From: UBA5905 sp964609975
GTDB lineage: Bacteria > Bacillota > Clostridia > Oscillospirales > Acutalibacteraceae
Direction of reading: 5' to 3'
Assembly: GCA_964609975.1 (NCBI GenBank)
Contig: CAZSTR010000009.1
Coordinates: 1 to 57,339, forward strand
DNA length: 57,339 nt
Shown here: positions 23,783-32,938 of the stretch, one piece after another
How the letters are laid out: every line of letters starts with the position of its first letter
How positions within the stretch are numbered: position 1 is the stretch's first letter
Program-made: the position numbers and the translations under genes
The notes under the pieces: model-generated
What the model was told of the DNA's origin: nothing
The model's input: only the letters and a program-made list of their open reading frames with translations
The model's database searches: none

Positions 23783-24859
23783 TTATTTTACCTCGGCGGC
23801 GCACAACAGCTTTTCCAGCGTGGGCGCCAGCGTCTGTGCCATGAAATAAAAGCCCAAATCCGTGGGATGACAGCCATCCACCGTGCAATCGTCCCCGGTT
23901 TCGCCGGGGAAAAAAGCGTTCCCGGAAATCCAATACAGGTGAGTATCCCCCGCAGCTACGCCACGGACAAAGCTGTCGGCAATGACCGCCAGCCGCTGGC
24001 GGTCATCCAGGCAGTCCGAACGGCTGGGGCGGCTGACGAACACAATCGGAAGCTCCGGATGCACCCGCCGTATGGTTTCATACAGCCGATAATGGGTGCT
24101 TTTCAGCTCCTCCGGATTCGCCGCGTTGTGGTCATAATCGCACACAAACACGCTCATATCCAGCCCCGCCATATACTCTGCCATCACCGGCTCACCATGG
24201 GCGCTTCCGGAAAAGCCCAGGTTCACGAAATCCATGTTCAGCATACGGGACAGCCGCGCCTCATAATGGTTTCCCGGCCGGGAGGCACAGCCCCCCTGCG
24301 TAATGGAGGAGCCATAAAACACCACCGGCGCCACCCGGCGATATTCCTCGCGCCCCGCCTCCAGCGGATGGCCGGCGGCGACGCCGATATACACCCGGTC
24401 CACATTGTTATACAGCGGGAAATTCAACACATAATCCGTCATCCCGTTCGGAGAAAGCGACAGCAGCGACTCGAAGCCCCGCTCCGCGTCCATGGGCGGA
24501 ATCGCCGTGGCCACATACTGCTGGCGGCCGTTTTGCACCGCATACAAATCGAAGCCGCCGGAGCCAGTGACCGGCATGTGGGACATTCGGCAAAAGCCGC
24601 TCCATTCCACCTTCAGCGCCACATAGGGCGAATCGGTGGCGAAGCGCAGGCGAATTCCCGCCGTGTTGCGACAAAGACCCGCCACACCGGGGTTGACCTG
24701 CCGGGCGATGTCCTCCGGCAGACGCAAATAGCCCCCGGACACATCCAGCAGAGCGCCATACAGCCGACAGGGAGAAGCGGAGGCCTCCTGCCACACCACA
24801 TTGGACACGCCCAAATGGCTTTCCACACGCAGATTTTTGTCCAGTTCCTCGATTTTCAT
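23783..24859 (-). CDS. SGNH/GDSL-family hydrolase
   Basis: A 358-residue esterase-like protein. The N-terminal 170 residues form a beta-rich domain as in SGNH hydrolases with an extra jelly-roll (TAGIRLRFATDSPYVALKVEW, then FDLYAVQNGR). The hydrolase core has the nucleophile in VVFYGSSITQGG, a glycine block NLGFSGSAHGE, the DYDHNAANPEEL segment, and the catalytic Asp-His in CTVDGCHPTDLG. There is no signal peptide, so it is probably cytoplasmic and acts on acylated sugars or polysaccharide fragments. Its ATG overlaps the stop of the permease gene, hence translational coupling. Confidence 0.85.
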   Translation of the reverse strand: MKIEELDKNLRVESHLGVSNVVWQEASASPCRLYGALLDVSGGYLRLPEDIARQVNPGVAGLCRNTAGIRLRFATDSPYVALKVEWSGFCRMSHMPVTGSGGFDLYAVQNGRQQYVATAIPPMDAERGFESLLSLSPNGMTDYVLNFPLYNNVDRVYIGVAAGHPLEAGREEYRRVAPVVFYGSSITQGGCASRPGNHYEARLSRMLNMDFVNLGFSGSAHGEPVMAEYMAGLDMSVFVCDYDHNAANPEELKSTHYRLYETIRRVHPELPIVFVSRPSRSDCLDDRQRLAVIADSFVRGVAAGDTHLYWISGNAFFPGETGDDCTVDGCHPTDLGFYFMAQTLAPTLEKLLCAAEVK

Positions 24860-25818
24860 AGCAAAACTCCTCCGTCAAAAAATGTCGGCAGTGCGCTCAG
24901 ATACTTTGTCAGAGCGATGATCACCGGCATGGTGAGCACCGCCATCAGCGTGGACAGAGACACCAGATTTACCGACAGCAACGGCTGGCGGTCATAGCGG
25001 GTGGCGAACATAGTGGTGCCGGTGGCCACCGGCGTGCTGATGCAAATCATCAGCGACACCAACAGCGTCCCACGCACCCCGCACAACAGCAAAAGCCCCA
25101 GCGCCAGCAAAGGCATCCCAACCAGACGCACCGCCAGACAGCGATAGCTTCGCCAATCCTGCAGGGCGGCCTTCAAATCCGTTTGGGCCAGATAATAGCC
25201 CACAATCAGCATGGGGACGGGGGTGTTCAGGTTCGCCATGTGGCCGATGGCCGCCTGGAGCACAGACGGCACCGGAATGGACAGCACGAACACCACAAGC
25301 CCCAACAGCACCCCCAAAACCCCTGGATTCAGCAACAGCTTTTTCCCGGAGAGGACGGCCTTGTCGCCACTCATGTCCACGACGCCCCAGGTCCACATGA
25401 AAATATTAAACACGATGATATAGGCAGCGCAATAAAACACCCCTTCGTCGCCCAAAAGGGCCTGCTGGAGCGGAATGGCCATATAGCCGGCGTTGGAAAA
25501 CACCGTCGCGAAGCGGAGCACCCGGCGGCGCCCCTCCTCCTCGCCGCGAAACAGCTGCCCGGAAAGCCAGATGAGCAGCAAATGGTTCAAGGCCGCCGCC
25601 GCGGCCACCAGAAAGAAGCCCCGCAGCATGGCTATGTTGAATTCCCGAATGCAGGATTGAATCACCACACAGGGGGTTGCGATATACAGCACCACATTGG
25701 CACAGCATTTCACCGCCGCCTCGTTCAGCAGCCGGCATTTTTGGCAGGCGAAGCCGATGGCGATGAGAATAAACAGGGTGAGCACATTCTGCGCCACTGT
25801 CCACAGCTCGGTCAACAT
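24856..25818 (-). CDS. AEC-family permease
   Basis: A 320-residue protein of the auxin efflux carrier family with ten hydrophobic helices in two halves. Helix 1 is VLTLFILIAIGFACQK, followed by the N-A-A-V-K block, then FSNAGYMAIPLQQALLGDEG, the best conserved stretch of the family. In bacteria these carry dicarboxylates, malonate or unknown anions. The start overlaps the end of the DUF975 gene by 7 nt, and the stop overlaps the SGNH gene, so the three form one coupled operon. Confidence 0.88.
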   Translation of the reverse strand: MLTELWTVAQNVLTLFILIAIGFACQKCRLLNEAAVKCCANVVLYIATPCVVIQSCIREFNIAMLRGFFLVAAAAALNHLLLIWLSGQLFRGEEEGRRRVLRFATVFSNAGYMAIPLQQALLGDEGVFYCAAYIIVFNIFMWTWGVVDMSGDKAVLSGKKLLLNPGVLGVLLGLVVFVLSIPVPSVLQAAIGHMANLNTPVPMLIVGYYLAQTDLKAALQDWRSYRCLAVRLVGMPLLALGLLLLCGVRGTLLVSLMICISTPVATGTTMFATRYDRQPLLSVNLVSLSTLMAVLTMPVIIALTKYLSALPTFFDGGVLL

Positions 25819-26616
25819 ACGCCCTCCCCGGAGACATCCGTTCCCAGCCCATAGCCGGGCGCCATCTGGCCGAAATCGGCCCAGGTCAGCCGCCCGGACT
25901 GGATGGCGGTGGCCTTGAGACTGTCATATACCGCCGCGTGGGTAGTGTACACATAGGGATTCACATACAGAATTCCCAAAATCCCCAGCGTCAGCGCGCT
26001 GAGAAAATGCCATCCGAGAAAGCTCAAATCCAGCACAAACAAATCTCCCTTGGCGCCGCGGGTCAGCTCCTGGCTCAGTCGCAGAGCCTCGTTGGCCGAA
26101 ATGTTGGGGTTTTCATAGATGATATAGTCGGCCATGCTGTAAGCCCTTCACGATGCCGGGAATCACAAACAGCAGCGACCAAAAAAAGGTATATACATTG
26201 CGCAAAAGGGCGGTCAACAGCGCCGGCTTATAGATGCGAAAGGAGGCGAACAGCTCGCCCACGGAGGGGATTTCTCCCCGCCAAAAGCGCATGAACCAGC
26301 CGCGCGCGCCCACCTGAACCACATTTCCCACGAACACCGAATAGGCCAACGCCACCACAGACACCAGCAAAATCGCCACCATCACCGCGCCGAGGACCAC
26401 CGGCAAAAAGGCGGAAATCTCGTTCCAAAGGGAGCCGCCGCCGGAAAAAGCCTCATCAGCATCCATGGTGACGCGGCCGCCGAAGCCGTTCGGCGGAGAG
26501 CTCACGGACAGCTCCCCGCACAGCAGCGCAGCGATCACCGCCACAGCAATCACTGTGCCGCGGGCCACCTGCATCCGCCCTTTGGCTAGATTTTTCAAAT
26601 ACGCTCGCTCGAACAT
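25812..26616 (-). pseudogene. Frameshifted DUF975 membrane protein
   Basis: The first part (26616 to about 26140) has the DUF975 pattern: three hydrophobic segments, VGNVVQVGARGWFMRFW, and VIPGIVK. The reading frame then ends in nonsense. One base fewer in the GGG at about 26143-26145 would give VIPGIVKAYSMADYIIYENPN followed by ISANEALRLSQELTRGAKGD, the conserved second half, and a last helix to 25812. So a single insertion breaks an otherwise complete gene. AGGAG precedes the ATG. It heads the operon with the AEC permease and SGNH hydrolase. Confidence 0.8.
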
Positions 26617-26730
26617 ATATATTCACTCCTCTTTTCATGTTCAGCTGGCACTATCATAGCACACCTCCCCCTGCTTTTCAAGAAAAACCAAATAAATTTT
26701 GCCTTTTTCTCATTTTCTGATTTTTTTCTC

Positions 26731-26759
26731 TTGACATTTCCGGAAACAGCGAGTATAAT
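26731..26759 (+). promoter_or_regulatory. Promoter of tRNA-Arg
   Basis: TTGACA and TATAAT are separated by 17 bp; 22 nt before the tRNA. Confidence 0.85.
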
Positions 26760-26781
26760 ACCTACTGTTCCTTGTGGATGT

Positions 26782-26858
26782 GCGCTCGTAGCTCAGCTGG
26801 ATAGAGTGTTTGACTACGAATCAAAAGGTCAGGGGTTCGAATCCCTTCGGGCGCGCCA
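26782..26858 (+). tRNA. tRNA-Arg (anticodon ACG)
   Basis: A 77-nt cloverleaf with acceptor GCGCTCG/CGGGCGC, anticodon loop CTACGAA giving ACG, T loop TTCGAAT, and encoded CCA. The A34 would be deaminated to inosine by TadA to read CGU, CGC and CGA. Confidence 0.95.
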
Positions 26859-26891
26859 AAAAATCGACTTGCAAAAGCAAGTCGATTTTTT
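26858..26891 (+). terminator. Terminator of tRNA-Arg
   Basis: A stem AAAATCGACTTGC with its complement around AAAA, ending in TTTTTT. The stem is nearly the same as that of the tRNA-Gln terminator. Confidence 0.9.
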
Positions 26892-27112
26892 ATTTTGTAA
26901 AAGACGCAGCGCGCTCCCAAAGAAATAATATCGCCGCTCTCGTCTCTCCCCGCCTTCTGTTTAGGCGGATTGGCATACCCTTTTCTTCCCGTGGCCGGTT
27001 GCGCTACGTTCTTCCGCGCCGCCTTGGAAAATACATAAAGTCGACACAGGCTTTTCACATTTCGGACATATTTTTTTGCCATAATGAAATGAAAGAAAAA
27101 GGGGGTGTCCTT
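26892..27112 (+). other. Intergenic region before the response regulator, no gene seen
   Basis: About 220 nt; the open frame across it lacks a ribosome-binding site and codes nothing recognisable. A -10-like CATAAT near 27090 with no good -35 may belong to the two-component operon. Confidence 0.35.
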
Positions 27113-27823
27113 ATGGCGGAGGATAAAACCGTGCTCATCGTGGACGACGAGCTGCGGATGCGACGCGTGGTGAGCGACTATTTGCATATCAAGGGCTACG
27201 AAGTTCTGGAGGCCGGCGACGGCGTGGAGGCGCTGGAAATTCTAGGACGGCGGCCGGTGGATTTGGTGCTGTTGGATGTGATGATGCCGCGCATGGATGG
27301 CTTCGAGGTTTTGCGCCGTCTCCGCGCCGGCGGCGTGGAGCAAAACACCCGCGTCCCGGTGATCATGCTCACCGCCCGCGCTGAGGAGGAGGACGAGCTG
27401 GAGGGCTTCCGGCTGGGGGTGGACGAATATATCGCCAAGCCCTTCAGCCTGAAGGTGCTGCTGGCACGCATCGAGGCGGTTCTCCGCCGGGGACAGCTTC
27501 AGCTGGACAGCCGCACCGACGGCACACCGGGGCTGGAGGTGGACACCGCCGGGCGGGTGGTGCGCGTGGACGGGCGGCCGGTGGAGCTAACCTATACCGA
27601 ATATGAGCTTCTGCTCTATCTGATGACCAACGCCGGCGTCGCCCTCTCCAGAGACCGAATTCTGGACAGCGTATGGCGCTTCGACTATGACGGGGACGCC
27701 CGCACGGTGGACACCCATGTCAAAAAGCTGCGCAACAAGCTGGCCCCCTATGGCGCCTACATCTGCACTGTGCGCGGCATCGGTTATCGGTTCGACCCTA
27801 CCGCCGGCGGAGAAAAGACATGA
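27113..27823 (+). CDS. OmpR/PhoB-family response regulator
   Basis: A 236-residue DNA-binding response regulator. The receiver domain (2-125) has acidic pocket residues in LIVDDE, the phosphorylation aspartate in LLDVMMP near 53, a T in MLTARAE and the KPF lysine. The winged-helix domain (about 140-230) shows LTYTEYELLLYLM, LSRDRILDSVW, TVDTHVKKLRNKL and IRTVRGIGYRF-like CTVRGIGYRF. The ATG at 27113 follows GGGGGTG. Its stop overlaps the ATG of the kinase gene, giving a coupled pair. The signal sensed is unknown. Confidence 0.93.
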   Translation: MAEDKTVLIVDDELRMRRVVSDYLHIKGYEVLEAGDGVEALEILGRRPVDLVLLDVMMPRMDGFEVLRRLRAGGVEQNTRVPVIMLTARAEEEDELEGFRLGVDEYIAKPFSLKVLLARIEAVLRRGQLQLDSRTDGTPGLEVDTAGRVVRVDGRPVELTYTEYELLLYLMTNAGVALSRDRILDSVWRFDYDGDARTVDTHVKKLRNKLAPYGAYICTVRGIGYRFDPTAGGEKT

Positions 27824-29265
27824 GCCGCCCCCGCCTGCGTCATTCGGTGGTATGGAAGCTTTTCGCCGCCGTGGGCGGCTGTCTTGTGTGCGTGCTGGCG
27901 GCGGTTTTTCTCTTGAACACCTTCGTGCTGAAAAACTATTATATCCGCCGCAAAAAGCAACAGGTTGTCCATGCCTTCACCACCATCAACACCGTCTGCG
28001 ACAGCACCGAGCAGCTGGAAAAAATCCTCGCCGATTTGCAGGATTCCGGCTCGGTGGCCACCCTGCTTTGGAACGACCGGGGAATTCTGTATAGCACCCT
28101 CAACAGCGAACGCTTTCGCATTTGGGGCAATCTGCGCTACTCCCCCGGCACCTATACACTGGCCGTCACCGGCGAGGACACCATCATGAACGACCCCTCC
28201 GACGACCCGGCGATTCTGCTGGTCGGTGCACTGAGCAACGGCTGGCGCATTTATTTGCGCACCCCCATCGCCGCCATCGAGGAAAGCATCGCCATCACCA
28301 ACCGCTTCCTTCTGCTGGCGGGCGGGGTTGCACTGGTGCTGGGGCTAGGCGCCCTATGGCTGGTCTCCCGGCAGTTCACCGCCCCTCTGCGCCAGCTTTC
28401 CGGGCTGGCCGACCGAGTAGCGGCGCTGGATTTTGACGGCCGCTACACCGGTCGTCAAAAGGACGAAATCGGCGCTCTCGGCGCCAGCATCAACGCCATG
28501 TCCGCCGCCCTGGAGGGCGCCATCACCGAGCTGAAAAACGCCAACGCCCGTCTGCAGGCAGACATCCGTCAGCGAGAGGCGCTGGATTCCTCCCGTAAAG
28601 CCTTCATCGCCAATGTCTCCCATGAGCTGAAAACGCCGCTGGCCCTGATCGGCACCTACGCGGAGGGGCTGCGGGAGGATGTGGACGGCGGCGGCGAAAA
28701 CCGCCAATATTATTGTGCCGTCATCGAGGATGAGGCTCATCGGGTGACCCAGATGCTTCGGCGCATGACCATGCTCATGCAGCTGGAGGGCGGCGGAAGC
28801 GAGCTGGAGATTTGCCGCTTCGACGCAGCGGAGCTGTTGCGCAATCTGCTGGAGCGGCAAAGCGTGCGGCTGGCCGAAAAGGGCGCCGCCGGCGCGCAAA
28901 CAGGGCCGGAAGCCGCCTTTGTCTACGCCGACCCGTTCCTCATCGAAAATGTGCTGGAAAACTATCTGTCCAACGCCCTCAACCATGTGGAGGCCGGCGG
29001 ACGGGTGCAGGTCAGCATCACCCCCGCCTCCGACGGGCGGGTGCGGCTGGCGGTGTTCAACACCGGGGCGCCTATCCCAGCCGCGGAGCTTCCCCGCATC
29101 TGGGAAAGCTTTTACAAGGTGGATAAAGCCCGCACACGCGCCTATGGCGGAAGCGGCATCGGGCTGAGCGTGGTGGCCGCCATAATGAAGGCGCACGGAA
29201 TGCCCTATGGCGTGGAAAACCGGGGAAACGGCGTGGAATTCTATATTGAGCTGGAAACCCGTTAA
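27820..29265 (+). CDS. Sensor histidine kinase
   Basis: A 481-residue membrane kinase. Helix 1 is at about 15-37, an extracellular sensor of about 125 residues follows, and helix 2 at about 160-182. A HAMP linker (RQFTAPLRQLSGLADRVAAL) leads to HisKA with FIANVSHELKTPL, which bears the phospho-accepting histidine. The ATPase part has NVLENYLSNALNHV (N box) and GSGIGLSVV (G2 box), as in the family of kinases that pair with PhoB-like regulators. It partners with the response regulator encoded immediately upstream. Confidence 0.93.
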   Translation: MSRPRLRHSVVWKLFAAVGGCLVCVLAAVFLLNTFVLKNYYIRRKKQQVVHAFTTINTVCDSTEQLEKILADLQDSGSVATLLWNDRGILYSTLNSERFRIWGNLRYSPGTYTLAVTGEDTIMNDPSDDPAILLVGALSNGWRIYLRTPIAAIEESIAITNRFLLLAGGVALVLGLGALWLVSRQFTAPLRQLSGLADRVAALDFDGRYTGRQKDEIGALGASINAMSAALEGAITELKNANARLQADIRQREALDSSRKAFIANVSHELKTPLALIGTYAEGLREDVDGGGENRQYYCAVIEDEAHRVTQMLRRMTMLMQLEGGGSELEICRFDAAELLRNLLERQSVRLAEKGAAGAQTGPEAAFVYADPFLIENVLENYLSNALNHVEAGGRVQVSITPASDGRVRLAVFNTGAPIPAAELPRIWESFYKVDKARTRAYGGSGIGLSVVAAIMKAHGMPYGVENRGNGVEFYIELETR

Positions 29266-29273
29266 AATGGCCG

Positions 29274-29305
29274 AAAAAGCTGCTATCGAAAGATGGCAGC
29301 TTTTT
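29274..29305 (+). terminator. Terminator of the two-component operon
   Basis: AAAAAGCTGC pairs with GCAGCTTTTT; the right arm is the T-run. Confidence 0.8.
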
Positions 29306-29346
29306 CCTCAAGTGTTCGGGAATAGATTACAGCGGAAGTGCACGGG

Positions 29347-29375
29347 TTGAACGCTGCGCCAAAACGCGGTATACT
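29347..29375 (+). promoter_or_regulatory. Promoter of the candidate small RNA
   Basis: TTGAAC and TATACT are separated by 17 bp; the expected start is near 29382. Confidence 0.7.
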
Positions 29376-29381
29376 TGCGTT

Positions 29382-29444
29382 GCAGCAGGGCTGAGGCAAC
29401 TGAGAGACCACTTGGATGAGAAAGGTGGCAAAGCCCTGTTTTTA
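29382..29444 (+). ncRNA. Candidate small RNA of about 62 nt
   Basis: The transcript expected from the promoter above would be a single long hairpin. CAGGGCT (29386-29392) pairs with AGCCCTG (29432-29438), followed directly by TTTTT. The apical part holds a second stem, CCAC.TT with AA.GGTGG. The left half repeats CTGAG twice, unpaired. There is no open frame in it. No known RNA family could be assigned by eye. It may be a free small RNA or a terminated leader of the regulator gene that follows. Confidence 0.5.
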
Positions 29445-29548
29445 GGTGCTTTTTCACTCTACCGGCGGTTTACAGCTCCCCACTAAACCGGCGGTCGGTG
29501 TGATTTGTGTTCGATGACGGGTATACTGTGAGCGAAAGGAGGCAGATT

Positions 29549-30159
29549 ATGGATCAAACAAAAATCGGGAAATTCATTGCCGCATGCAGACGGCAGAAAA
29601 ATTTGACACAAATGCAGCTGGTGGAGAGGTTGAATATCACCGACAAAGCAATCTCCAAATAGGAGCGAGGGGTTTCCTTGCCCGACTCCTCCATCATGCT
29701 TGAATTGTGCGATATTCTCGGCATCACAGTGAACGATTTATTAAGTGGGGAGGTTATTTCAATGGATAATTACAATAAAGCGTTAGAAAAAATCTGCTGG
29801 AGGTAATCAAGCAAAAGGAACAGGCGGACAAGCAATTATTGTCCTTGGAAGTTTTTGTGGGGTGTTTAAGCTCCGTCCTTTTCCTATCGCTGGTATTCGT
29901 CGCTTCCTTTATCCAAATGGAAAGCTGGTTAAGGCTGGCTCTTATCGGTATCGGTTTTGTTCTGTTTGCGACAGGCGTCGGCTTTGCAATCCACATCGAA
30001 CAGACTGCCGGCTACTATGAATGTGCCAAATGCGGATACAAGTATGTTCCCACCTATAAAAGCGTGCTTCTGTCCGCTCATAGAGGCCGGACAAGATATA
30101 TGCGTTGCCCACAGTGCAACGAAAAATCCTGGCAGAAAAAAGTGATAAGCAAGGAATAA
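29549..30159 (+). pseudogene. Broken XRE-family regulator with C-terminal zinc ribbon
   Basis: The frame starts MDQTKIGKFIAACRRQKNLT after GGAGG and is a clear XRE domain, but at 29660-29662 a TAG stands where the very conserved tryptophan of ISKWERG is expected. The frame goes on with ERGVSLPDSSIMLELCDILG. At about 29790 one A is missing from a run of six (GAAAAAAT), after which the coding continues in another frame: LLEVIKQKEQADKQ, two membrane helices, then CAKCGYKYVP and MRCPQCNEKSWQKK, a zinc ribbon. This is the usual layout of a common Clostridial regulator of about 200 residues, so the locus is a pseudogene with two lesions. A TATACT -10 box lies at 29521-29526. Confidence 0.85.
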
Positions 30160-30287
30160 TCTGTTTTTCAGCACTATAAAAAAGAAAAAGGGTGCAATCT
30201 CGTTTTTGAGGTCACACCACATTTTCCTAAGCGCTCACCTGATTCATCCGGCGCAAAGCGCCCCAAGGGAATTTTTCGGCTCGCGCA

Positions 30288-32264
30288 TTACGCTTGCACC
30301 CTTCGATAAATATACAGCTTCGCCTTCCGCCGCTCCGGAACAGTGAGCCGCAGGCCGCCTTCGACCAGCTGTCGGCCGGAAACGGTGAATTCGCCGCCAT
30401 CCAAATCGGTGAAGCAATAGGTCGCCTCCCGGTCGATGGCCTTCAGCGAAACGCAGGCGGTCTCATAGGGAGACTGCTCCCGACGGAATACCTGCAACAG
30501 GCCATCTGCCTGCTCCGGACGGTCAAACTGGAGCATACACCAGCTGTCCGGTTCCTCGCTCACCGCCGACAACGGATAGAAATCCTCGGAAAAATACGGC
30601 CGCACCCGCCGATATTCCTCAGCATATTTCCGGATGAAGGCCAGCTGCTCCTCCGTCGCGCCCCGGTCATCGTTCTGGGCGTAAAAGGCGTTGACAGTCA
30701 TCGAAGCCCCATAGGCACTGCGATAGCGATATTCATCCAGCGGGCGACCTGTGCCCGTGCCGGAATAGGGCATCCAGCGATTGAAGGTCAGCGAATGACA
30801 CTGGGACCCCTCCGGATCGAAGTTGGCGGCGCATTGAAAGTCACTGCGCCACAAGGGCATACTGCGCCGCAGAGTCTCAATATCAATCCGTCGACCGCCG
30901 GAAGCGCAATCGTCAATCCACAGATGGGGGAATCGCTCCAACAGGGCATCCCACAGCGCATACAGGCCGTTAATATACCGAATTTCATGGATGCCTCGGC
31001 GCCCCTCGGTGTCGTTACACCGCCAATAGTTCAGCGGCTCAAAGTTGAAATCTATGCGCAGACAGTCAATTTCCAGCCGCTCGATATAACCGGCCAGCAT
31101 ATCAAAGCAATAGCGCCAGGCGTCCGGATTCCCCAAATCCAGCAGACGGTTTATATCGTTCGCATAGCCACCCTCCAGCACAAATTCCGGGTGCTCCACG
31201 GCGATGGGGGTCGTGTGCACCACCCGCTCCGGCTCAAACCACAGCAAAAACTTCATCCCCGCTTCATGAACCGCCTTGGAGACGGAGAGCAAGCCGTCCG
31301 GGTGGATATGGGGGCTGACCTGCCAGTCGCCGGTGTGCATCCACCAATCTCCCTCGAATTCGTTGCGGGTAGGCTGAGTGTCTGCGCCATACCAGCCCGC
31401 GTCCATCCAGATATATTCGATGGGCAGCTGTACCTGCTGAATTCGGCGGATGCGTTCCAGCACCGCACTATCCTCCATGCCGCCCCAAATTCCAGCGCAC
31501 AGAGGGCCATGGGCGGGGCGGCCGGGCTGACCCAACAGGGAAAACCGCTCCCGCACCAGCCGCCGCCAAGCGTTATGCGCCTCGTCCAGCCCATCCTCAT
31601 ATGGCAAAATCACCACCGAGGAGGTGCGATAGCTTTCTCCCGGCAACAGCCGCAGGGAAACGCCGTCGATTTGCGTGCGCAGAGAAACGCTGTCGCTCCC
31701 GCGGGCGATTTGGCAATGCCACTGGCCGGACCAGCCGATGGCGAAAATATAGCCACCGTCATTTTTTTGCACATTGAAGAAGGGCGCAGTTCCGTCGCTG
31801 GAGCGGCCGCCCACATTATAAAAATCCTTCGTCTCCCCCGGAACGATATGATATTTCCGGTGATCCGACCAATCGAAGGCGTCCGCGTCGCAATAGAACT
31901 CCTTTTTCGCCCAAACGGATCCACAGGGGGAATGAAGCTTTGTGGCTGTGCGTATATCCGCCTGATAGGCGGTGCGCACCGCGTTGTCCTCATGCTCCAG
32001 AGGCAGCTCCACCGCGCAATCCCAAAAATCGGTGATCTGCGCCGTTTCCCGGTCGGAAAGGTTTTCGATGCGGTTGACCCATTCATAGGCGCCGTATGGC
32101 TCATGCTTGCGCGCCGTGTTGGTGATGCGCAAGCCGTCCGGGAAGGTATAGACCGTGACGCGCTCATTTTCTTTCTCGGAGATGGTGACGGTATGCTCCC
32201 GCTCAAAGGCGTCCACCCCATCCAGACGTAGCGAAAACAGCCGATTGTTTCGCAAAAACTCCAT
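30288..32264 (-). CDS. Alpha-galactosidase, glycoside hydrolase family 36
   Basis: A 658-residue enzyme that removes alpha-1,6-linked galactose from melibiose- or raffinose-type sugars. The N-terminal beta-sandwich runs to about 270. The barrel has IEYIWMDAGWYG, FLLWFEPERV, the nucleophile aspartate in CLRIDFNFEP, DCASGGRRID, and the acid/base aspartate in LWRSDFQCAA. No signal peptide, so cytoplasmic. The ATG at 32264 was chosen because AAAGGAG lies 8 nt upstream; a GTG seven codons earlier has no such site. No transporter is adjacent. Family 36 is firm; the exact linkage is inferred. Confidence 0.9.
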   Translation of the reverse strand: MEFLRNNRLFSLRLDGVDAFEREHTVTISEKENERVTVYTFPDGLRITNTARKHEPYGAYEWVNRIENLSDRETAQITDFWDCAVELPLEHEDNAVRTAYQADIRTATKLHSPCGSVWAKKEFYCDADAFDWSDHRKYHIVPGETKDFYNVGGRSSDGTAPFFNVQKNDGGYIFAIGWSGQWHCQIARGSDSVSLRTQIDGVSLRLLPGESYRTSSVVILPYEDGLDEAHNAWRRLVRERFSLLGQPGRPAHGPLCAGIWGGMEDSAVLERIRRIQQVQLPIEYIWMDAGWYGADTQPTRNEFEGDWWMHTGDWQVSPHIHPDGLLSVSKAVHEAGMKFLLWFEPERVVHTTPIAVEHPEFVLEGGYANDINRLLDLGNPDAWRYCFDMLAGYIERLEIDCLRIDFNFEPLNYWRCNDTEGRRGIHEIRYINGLYALWDALLERFPHLWIDDCASGGRRIDIETLRRSMPLWRSDFQCAANFDPEGSQCHSLTFNRWMPYSGTGTGRPLDEYRYRSAYGASMTVNAFYAQNDDRGATEEQLAFIRKYAEEYRRVRPYFSEDFYPLSAVSEEPDSWCMLQFDRPEQADGLLQVFRREQSPYETACVSLKAIDREATYCFTDLDGGEFTVSGRQLVEGGLRLTVPERRKAKLYIYRRVQA

Positions 32265-32314
32265 GGTTTCCACTCCTTTTTTCACTTTGCCGACGGCAAC
32301 AGCGATTTTGGTTT

Positions 32315-32338
32315 ATGCTATATTCATTATAGCAAAAT
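32315..32338 (-). promoter_or_regulatory. Promoter and palindrome of the alpha-galactosidase gene
   Basis: On the minus strand an extended -10 TGCTATAAT is embedded in the palindrome GCTATA-ATGAA-TATAGC. A sugar-responsive repressor could bind it; no clear -35 is visible. Confidence 0.45.
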
Positions 32339-32467
32339 AGGAATCGGAATTCTATCCTTTTTTCGTCAAAAAATAGGCCATTTTCGCCATATCTCCGCAT
32401 TTCTGCGCAGAAATTTCCGCTTTTTCGCAAAAAAAGCAAAAAAACACGCGCTGTCAAGAAAAAAGAC

Positions 32468-32496
32468 TTGACAGACAGAGAAAAAGCGTGTATACT
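32468..32496 (+). promoter_or_regulatory. Promoter of the ylxM-ffh operon
   Basis: Consensus TTGACA and TATACT separated by 17 bp, 40 nt before the start codon. Confidence 0.9.
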
Positions 32497-32536
32497 GCTG
32501 TGAAGTGAAACTCTTTACAGAGAAGGAGGAGCGGCC

Positions 32537-32902
32537 GTGGGAAAGAATTTGGAAATTTCCCTTTTGCTGGATTTTTACGGCGATATGCTGACAGAAAAAC
32601 AGCGCAGCATGGTGGAATACTACTATGACGACGACCTTTCTCTGGCGGAGATCGCGGAAAACGAGGGTATCTCCCGCCAGGGAGTGCGCGACTCCATCAA
32701 GCGCGCCGAAGCACAAATGCTGGAGATGGAGGAACGGCTGGGGCTGAGCCGTCGCTTCCGGCGCATAAGCGAGGAGGCTCTCGAAATTCGCCGGCTGGCC
32801 GAAGCCATTCGCGGCATCAGCGATTTTCCCGGCGCGCCCGGCGAAATCGCGCAGAACGCGGAGCGCATTTGCGCACTGGCCGCGGATTTGCAGGCCGAAT
32901 GA
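32537..32902 (+). CDS. ylxM: YlxM-family SRP-associated protein
   Basis: A 121-residue helical protein of the UPF0122 family, with the sigma-factor-like helix-turn-helix: LLDFYGDMLTEKQRSMVEYY, then DLSLAEIAENEGISRQGVRD. YlxM sits beside ffh throughout Firmicutes and is thought to help SRP assembly. A C-terminal helical extension of about 40 residues is longer than usual. The GTG start follows AAGGAGGAG. 36 nt separate it from ffh. Confidence 0.9.
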   Translation: MGKNLEISLLLDFYGDMLTEKQRSMVEYYYDDDLSLAEIAENEGISRQGVRDSIKRAEAQMLEMEERLGLSRRFRRISEEALEIRRLAEAIRGISDFPGAPGEIAQNAERICALAADLQAE

Positions 32903-32938
32903 ACACACGTCGGACACAAGAAAGGCAGGTGACGCCTC

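Noticed and set aside
29382..29444. TPP, guanidine, fluoride or SRP RNA identity for the hairpin RNA
   Set aside because: The core sequences of these families are not present; only a generic GCTGAG is shared with the TPP element.
30294..32231. 645-codon plus-strand frame opposite the alpha-galactosidase gene
   Set aside because: It is an antisense shadow of a clear GH36 gene; codon pattern and lack of a start signal rule it out. Other long antisense frames over high-GC genes were rejected likewise.
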